Source of the DNA: Bacillota bacterium
Lineage (GTDB): Bacteria; Planctomycetota; UBA8108; UBA1146
Reading direction: 5' to 3'
DNA length: 55,711 nucleotides
NCBI GenBank assembly: GCA_003973385.1
Contig: QNYK01000044.1
Location: 1-55,711 of the forward strand
The notes under the pieces were generated by a model. It saw only the letters and a list, made by a program, of their open reading frames with translations. It did not search any database and was not told where the DNA came from. How positions within the stretch are numbered: the first letter of the stretch is position 1; every line of letters starts with the position of its first letter. Position numbers and translations under genes: made by a program. Of this stretch, positions 50,657 through 55,711 are shown piece by piece.

Positions 50657-53065
50657 GAGCAAAGTATTGCGCAATTCGTGAGTGAAATTGACGAAAAAAT
50701 GCCTCAGTTGCTACAGGATTTTTCTGTTCCCGGGGCAGCCATTGCGATTATTGAAAATGGAGAAATTGTATTACAGAAGGGCTATGGTTTTTCTGATATT
50801 GAAAATGAAGTCAAGGTCGATACAAAAACAGGTTTCAACATCGGGTCGATTTCCAAGACGTTCGCAGCTTGGGGAGTAATGAAATTAGTACAAGATGGAA
50901 AACTTGACCTTGACGCCCCAGCTGAAAAATACCTTAGCAGATGGCACTTGCCAGAATCAGAGTTTGACTCGAACGAAGTGACTATAAGAAGACTATTAAG
51001 TCATACCGCGGGATTGTCATTGCATGGCTACCCTGGATGGTCTCCCACCGATGAATTACCGACGATTGAAGAATCCCTGAACGGTAAGAACAATGGACCT
51101 GGGCGAGTGGAAATAATCATGGAGCCCGGAACGAGATATAAATATTCGGGCGGTGGGTATACAATTCTTCAACTGATTATTGAGGAAGTTACCGGGCAAA
51201 AATTCGAGGACTATATGCAATCTCAAGTCCTGGATCCGCTTGGGATGACCAACAGCAGTTACAAAATAGACGACAAGATTATGACTGCATCCTCTTCTGA
51301 ATACGATTCGTTTGGTGAAGCAATTGACTTTGAGCTATTTACCGCCCAGGCCGCAGCGGGATTTCATACCACGATCGAGGATTTTACGCGCTTTGCGTAT
51401 GCCAATCTTTATCGAATTAAAGACCATGAAAAACACAACCCTGTAATACCCGGCAATATCATTGAACAAATGATGAAGCCAGTGCCGCAAGCGGAAGGAC
51501 GTTATGGGTATGGGTTGGCGTATTTCGTGGAGTCCATTCCAGGGACTTCTGTAGTTTTAAGAGGGCATCGTGGAGCCAACACGGGCTGGCAAGCGATCTT
51601 TCATGTAAATCCAGAAACGAACGACGGTTTCATCATGGTCACAAATGGAGGCGGTGGCCAACGTGTTTACTATCACATATTCAGTGCTTGGGTGCGTTGG
51701 CAAACAGGAGTGCGACTGGAAGATTGGCATCGAGCAAAGCCCCCAATTGCAAATAAACTGAAGTCTATTGTCGACAGCACAGGCATTGATGACATTGCAG
51801 CGATTTACACCGAATTGAAGAAAAATCAATCTGAAGAATATGATTTCTCTGAGAGCCAACTAAATAATTTAGGTTGCTATTACATGTACGACAAAGTCGA
51901 CCTTGAAAAGGCAATTCCGATATTCAAAATAAATGTTGAAGCTTTTCCAAATGCTTTTAATGTGTTCGACAGTCTTGGGGAAGCGCTTTTAAAGCAAGGT
52001 GCCAGGGAAGAAGCAATTGAAAATTACATGACGTCTGTAAAATTAAATCCAGGCAACAAAAACGGTGTCAAGGTATTGAACGATTTAGGAGTATCTACTG
52101 ATGATTTAATCAAGGAGATATCGGTCGCCGTGGACGCCCAGGTGCTGGCCGGATATGTCGGCCGCTACAAGGTGTCGAGTGGCGGGTCCACCATGACGAT
52201 TCAGACGCACGAGGGCGTGCTCACCGCCGAGTTGTACGGGCAGCAGATGAACCTGATCGCGGAATCCGCAGCGCGATTTCGCGTACTGGAGGACGAATCC
52301 ACCGTCACATTTTTTACCGCGGCGACGGGCCGGAAAGGGCTCTGGACCAGACAGAGTATCTGGGGGAAGCTTCCCGAGACAACGGGGGACAGCGGGAGCG
52401 AGGAACCGGAGGACCACTCGGCCTTGGAAGCTGGTTCAGCGGGGGACTTCCTGATTTTTCGCAACACGCCGTCGTGGGGGCGCTCAACGGATTTCGCGGA
52501 CGTTGTGGGCGAGCTCGGCTGCAAATACGAGAAGCGAGAATCCAGCGCGATGGCGGACGTCGATTTGTCGCCCTACGGAGTGATCATCATTCCGGGTGGA
52601 CAGCTTAAAGATTTCTACAATGACTACATCAGCAATGCCGCGCGGTTCGACGACTATGTGGCGAGCGGAGGCACGTTGGTGCTCGAGCTCAACTGGGCGC
52701 AAGTCACGTCGATCATGCTTCCGCGCGGTGTCACCATGGCGACTCACGGCGCCCTCGAAAACGCGATCCTTGTACCCGACCATCCGATCTTCCTTCCTCT
52801 CTTGGGCAAGCGTTTGATTCAGGCGCACTGGGCGAGCTCCGGTTATCTCCAGGACGTTCCGAGCGACGCGCTCATCCTCGCAGTCGAGTCCAACGGCGAA
52901 GAGACGTTGGCAGACCGGCCTACGTTCATCGAGTACTCCCACGGCAAGGGCCGGGTGATCGCAGCCTGCCAGTGTTTTCACGATGGGGACGATTCGGGGC
53001 GCGGTCCATTGATGGAATCGGTCATCAGTTATGTCCTGTCTAAATCGTGGGCGGAGGAGAATTGA
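50555..53065 (+). CDS. Chimeric serine hydrolase: beta-lactamase/TPR core with DUF3471-like and glutamine-amidotransferase-like tail
   Basis: 836 aa in one frame. Residues 1-34 are the shared signal peptide. Residues ~36-400 are a class C beta-lactamase/esterase-family domain: S98-I-S-K101 (SxxK nucleophile), Y197-S-G (replacing YxN), and H338-R-G340 where H/K-x-G is usual. Residues ~425-515 are TPR-like (YYMYDKVDLEKAIPIF, EALLKQGAREEAIENYM). Residues ~526-610 form a DUF3471-like barrel (LAGYVGRYKVSSGGS). Residues ~632-832 look like a class I glutamine amidotransferase/ThuA-like fold (YGVIIIPGGQL, YVASGGTLVLEL, YSHGKGRVIAACQC). Bases 50657-52123 are much more AT-rich than either side. I infer domain replacement by foreign DNA; activity is unknown. 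Confidence 0.85.
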   Translation: MQNTSALQPMKSIFLPGLALLLSLTSTTLAQENQEQSIAQFVSEIDEKMPQLLQDFSVPGAAIAIIENGEIVLQKGYGFSDIENEVKVDTKTGFNIGSISKTFAAWGVMKLVQDGKLDLDAPAEKYLSRWHLPESEFDSNEVTIRRLLSHTAGLSLHGYPGWSPTDELPTIEESLNGKNNGPGRVEIIMEPGTRYKYSGGGYTILQLIIEEVTGQKFEDYMQSQVLDPLGMTNSSYKIDDKIMTASSSEYDSFGEAIDFELFTAQAAAGFHTTIEDFTRFAYANLYRIKDHEKHNPVIPGNIIEQMMKPVPQAEGRYGYGLAYFVESIPGTSVVLRGHRGANTGWQAIFHVNPETNDGFIMVTNGGGGQRVYYHIFSAWVRWQTGVRLEDWHRAKPPIANKLKSIVDSTGIDDIAAIYTELKKNQSEEYDFSESQLNNLGCYYMYDKVDLEKAIPIFKINVEAFPNAFNVFDSLGEALLKQGAREEAIENYMTSVKLNPGNKNGVKVLNDLGVSTDDLIKEISVAVDAQVLAGYVGRYKVSSGGSTMTIQTHEGVLTAELYGQQMNLIAESAARFRVLEDESTVTFFTAATGRKGLWTRQSIWGKLPETTGDSGSEEPEDHSALEAGSAGDFLIFRNTPSWGRSTDFADVVGELGCKYEKRESSAMADVDLSPYGVIIIPGGQLKDFYNDYISNAARFDDYVASGGTLVLELNWAQVTSIMLPRGVTMATHGALENAILVPDHPIFLPLLGKRLIQAHWASSGYLQDVPSDALILAVESNGEETLADRPTFIEYSHGKGRVIAACQCFHDGDDSGRGPLMESVISYVLSKSWAEEN
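50657..52123 (+). other. AT-rich, probably horizontally acquired coding segment
   Basis: Within one gene, codons switch abruptly to A/T-ending forms (AAA, GAA, ATT, TTT, AAT) right after the leader and back to GCC/GTC/CTG-type codons near 52124. The encoded beta-lactamase plus TPR arrangement is one I associate with Bacteroidota. Flanking genes do not share this bias. Confidence 0.75.
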
Positions 53066-54229
53066 GAGCGGGAGATCGAAACCATCGATGATCATTTCAG
53101 CCCGAATCCCCGCACCCGGCGAACCTATCCATGTGCGCGCGGGCTTTGAATTAGTGCAGTAGCTCAGGCATGGAGAGCCGTGAACGAATTGGGATGAGTT
53201 GTTTCAATCGTGCTACAGGAATCGTGGTGCGCGTGACGGTTTCTCTATCTCCGGGGTCTCCCCCAGATCGGTGTCGGAGTCGAACGCGAGAGTGCGCACA
53301 GCGGACACCATTGTGGCGTTGGAAATGATGAGAGAGTGCGGAGTTAGAGGAGGGGGGGACACCAGTCTCATCCTCCCTAATAAACGGGGGCGACCTGCTC
53401 GTCCAAGTCCGAAAGGACCCACAGTTCGGGCCGTGTACAAGTCTCAACATGCTGAGCACGGTCCACCGTTCACATGGAGCAGAGTTGTCGTCCACCGAGC
53501 GATCGCCAGATGTCTCGTTAGAGAAGCGATCAAACGGACTCCCTACTTGCCAGCTGCTTTGGCTGCCTCGTCGATCCACTTGCCAAGCGTCGAGATTGCC
53601 GACGCGGAGACCCGCATTTGGGTTTTCGCCGAACAGGACGGAATCGAGGAGCGCGCTGAGTTCACCTTCCCAGCTCGAGGCAAGAAGGCACCTGACCAGT
53701 GACGCAGTATCGGGTCGAGGCCAGGTCAGTAACAGCCGACGAGGGAACCACCGCTCGACGTCTTGCCAGGAGATGGCCAGACGAAATTCGTGCTCGGTGG
53801 TGGACTTTCCCCTGGTGGATACACGCTACTTGAACCCTGAATGGGCGCGGACGAATACTCGGACAGGACGGTCCTCGTTCGGAGACACGCTGACCAACGT
53901 CGATGAACCCGCCCGCCGCAGCGCAACTGTCGCTCCTCGGACGTGCTCTTGGCGACAGAGATGTGCTCCGAATATCCGTTTCAGTTTCGGTGGACCAACG
54001 CACCGAGCGGGATCACATTCAACAGCACACGCTTGACGCGCTGCTTCCACCCCCACGGACCTCGATTCGACCCCTTCGAACACCTCACAAGTTTAGGCTC
54101 GAATTGCAGCATAAGTGATGAAGATTTTGGTATGCTGGCTTCAGTGCAGGAGGCCCAAGGAATCGCTGGACCTCCTCAGGCACCCCGGATTCTGTCGAGC
54201 CACATGCGCTTGTGTGTAGATTCGAGCCC
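53066..54229. other. 1.16-kb region without a convincing gene
   Basis: It holds the right copy of the degenerate direct repeat and several overlapping open frames (e.g. 53199-53702 and 53449-54036 on plus, 53662-54003 on minus) that are Arg/Ser-rich and lack ribosome sites or recognisable motifs. The end of the 53199 frame (VEIADAETRIWVFAEQDGIE) could be a gene remnant. I read the region as degraded coding DNA. Confidence 0.45.
53229..53363 (+). repeat. Degenerate ~135-bp direct repeat, right copy
   Basis: Counterpart of 49123-49256, same orientation, 4.1 kb apart. The best-conserved block is GCGAGAGTGCGCACAG followed by GGACACCATTGT. Confidence 0.55.
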
Positions 54230-55711
54230 ATGATCTCCATTCGCTGTCTGCTTGTCATCCTGATGCTGTTTGCGCCGGGGATCGCTTCGGCGCAGGACAC
54301 TCCTGACTCACTTTCTGACCTCGTGCAACGCATCGAGGCCGCTGAGCGGGACTGGCTGGAGGCCATCCTCACGCCGCCAGCGCTCGTGAGCCTGGGTGAT
54401 TTTCCGGATTTGAGTAATGCCGGTGCACAGCTGACCCCGATTCTCCGCGATCGGTTGAAGCTGCTCGATCGAAAAGTGATCTCCAACCGCCAGTGGCAAG
54501 AACACTGGATCAAGCAACGTCGGGCTGCCGCCGAGGTGGAACCCCTTTACAGCGAGTGGGCAACGACGGCTGCCGGGGCCGAAGAGCGTGCGGAAGCGAC
54601 GGCCAGGCAGACCGCTGCAAGAGACTGGGCCGCCCTCGCCGAAGCCAAGGTGTTGAACCAGGATGCCTACCTCACCGCGATCAAGACGGAGCGCGACTCG
54701 GTGGAGGAGCGGCTGGAAAGCACAATGGGATCCGCTGCGCAGCGGGAGGCCAAGCAGGCTGCGCGGGTGCCTTCTGTAGGCGCAACGCCCTTCGAGGAGA
54801 GAGCCGCGCACATTGAAGAATTGCGATTCCGCCAGGAGTTCCACAGTGAGCGGAGCGCGGTGGCCCGTCTCGAGTTGAAGCTGGTCAAGCAGCAAGCCGA
54901 GTCGAGCGTGATCATCCAGGGCGCCCTGGAACGAGACGTTGAGCTGGCCCACGAGGAGCACCGCCTCGCCAAGGCGCAGCTCCTCAGCTCCGACCCTGAG
55001 TGGTCGGATCGGTGGCTTCCCATTGTCAACGCGTCCTCCACCAAGGCGGAGAAGGTCGAGCAGGAGTTGCATCTCAGTGCGGTACGTCAGCACTCGATCG
55101 AGTTCGAGGTGACTCTCGCTGAGTCGAAGACGAAATACCTGGATCAAAAGCACGAGGAGATCGAGCGAGAGAGACAGGAGGCGGAGGCATTCTCCGGCTG
55201 GCTTGAGGCGGCGCTCGCGACAGCACGGCAACGGGCGCCCCGTGTGTTTGGCGTGCTGCTGCTGATCTTGGTGGCCGGGCGACTTGCGCTATGGCTGGTG
55301 GGCCTCGTTTCGCGCACCCTGATGAAGGTGGTGGCCGACGACGACACCGAAAACGTCAGTGCTGTCGAGCAGCGTGCAAACACGATCGCGGACGTTTTCA
55401 AAGGTGTCGGCAAGATCGCAATCTACGTTGTGGGTACCCTGGTCGCCTTTGATGTGGTTGGCATCGATACCGGGCCGCTCCTCGGTAGTGTGGCCATCCT
55501 TGGTCTGGCTCTCTCCTTCGGTTCGCAAAACCTGGTTCGGGATCTGGTCAACGGCTTCTTCATTCTTGTGGAGAATCAGTATGCGGTCGGGGACTGGGTG
55601 AAAATCGGTAGCCACGAAGGCACGGTTGAGCAAATCAATATTCGCTCAACGCGCTTGCGCAGCTCGAAGGGTGTGCTGCAGATCATCCCCAACGGTACCA
55701 TCGCCACAGTC
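54230..55711 (+). CDS. MscS-family mechanosensitive channel (3' end outside window)
   Basis: 494 codons are present and the frame is still open at the last base. ATG 54230 begins a signal peptide (LLVILMLFAPGIASAQ). Residues ~30-320 are Glu/Ala/Arg-rich heptad-like helices, a long periplasmic coiled coil. Two membrane helices (FGVLLLILVAGRLALWLVG; IAIYVVGTLVAFDVVGI) lead to the pore-lining TM3 (GSVAILGLALSFGSQNLVRD) and the MscS beta domain (FFILVENQYAVGDWVKIG, then IIPNGTI). MscS channels release solutes on hypo-osmotic stress. The large N-terminal coiled coil resembles MscK-type extensions. There is a ~1.2-kb gene-poor gap upstream. Confidence 0.92.
   Translation, partial: MISIRCLLVILMLFAPGIASAQDTPDSLSDLVQRIEAAERDWLEAILTPPALVSLGDFPDLSNAGAQLTPILRDRLKLLDRKVISNRQWQEHWIKQRRAAAEVEPLYSEWATTAAGAEERAEATARQTAARDWAALAEAKVLNQDAYLTAIKTERDSVEERLESTMGSAAQREAKQAARVPSVGATPFEERAAHIEELRFRQEFHSERSAVARLELKLVKQQAESSVIIQGALERDVELAHEEHRLAKAQLLSSDPEWSDRWLPIVNASSTKAEKVEQELHLSAVRQHSIEFEVTLAESKTKYLDQKHEEIERERQEAEAFSGWLEAALATARQRAPRVFGVLLLILVAGRLALWLVGLVSRTLMKVVADDDTENVSAVEQRANTIADVFKGVGKIAIYVVGTLVAFDVVGIDTGPLLGSVAILGLALSFGSQNLVRDLVNGFFILVENQYAVGDWVKIGSHEGTVEQINIRSTRLRSSKGVLQIIPNGTIATV

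Noticed and set aside
53449-54036. 195-codon plus-strand ORF in the gene-poor gap
   Set aside because: Ser/Arg/Thr-rich with no recognisable domain, no ribosome site, and overlapping open frames on both strands; treated as degraded or non-coding DNA.

Overview
The window looks like chromosomal DNA of an uncultured, probably marine member of the Planctomycetota. Seven predicted secreted proteins end in the same two-repeat dockerin-like module. There is also a MoxR/DUF58/von Willebrand (Bat-type) operon, FG-GAP/ASPIC proteins, dihaem cytochrome c peroxidases and a TAT-exported Gfo/Idh/MocA oxidoreductase. This assignment rests on gene families I recognise; no marker gene such as rRNA is present. 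I see no CRISPR array, intact insertion sequence or phage gene.

Layout. 1-645 is the 3' end of a PKD/dockerin-like surface protein. 728-5744 is a three-gene run with ATGA overlaps: a beta-propeller protein, a cytochrome c/periplasmic-binding-protein fusion, and a SurA-like/DsbA-like thiol protein. 5774-10238 holds two divergently transcribed dockerin-like proteins, one made of carboxypeptidase-regulatory-like repeats and one an endonuclease I. 10162-18970 (minus) is a five-gene overlapping MoxR/Bat operon. 19140-19536 has a small ORF and tRNA-Pro(TGG). 19564-21327 (minus) is an FG-GAP/ASPIC protein. 21529-24933 is a tandem pair of dockerin-bearing cytochrome c peroxidases, followed by a near-ideal hairpin terminator. 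25189-26913 is a calcium-binding repeat protein, convergent with a DEAD-box helicase. pdxH and tRNA-Arg(TCT) follow.

29462-30754 is an FG-GAP gene interrupted by one in-frame TGA. The TGA sits at a position where I recall relatives having Cys-Cys, and a hairpin that fits the bacterial SECIS rules follows it, so this is a candidate new selenoprotein. 30771-31515 is an out-of-frame junction between a flavin oxidoreductase start and an ABC transporter end. 31528-39668 carries an arylsulfotransferase-like protein, two proline-specific dipeptidyl peptidases (divergent) and an SGNH/sialate-esterase-like protein, which together suggest scavenging of peptides and decorated, sulfated or acetylated polymers.

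39803-47550 has two small membrane proteins, a Kelch lipoprotein, an M23 peptidase, a Gfo/Idh oxidoreductase, a tiny Lys-rich protein missed by ordinary gene length cut-offs, and an ABC exporter pair. 47839-53065 starts with an ankyrin lipoprotein and then becomes a rearranged zone. A 135-bp promoter/signal-peptide leader is present twice: once on a truncated S9 peptidase and once on an 836-aa chimera. The chimera's beta-lactamase/TPR core is conspicuously AT-rich between GC-rich ends. Degenerate direct repeats lie on both sides of this zone. The window ends inside an MscS-family channel gene (54230 onward) that runs off the edge.
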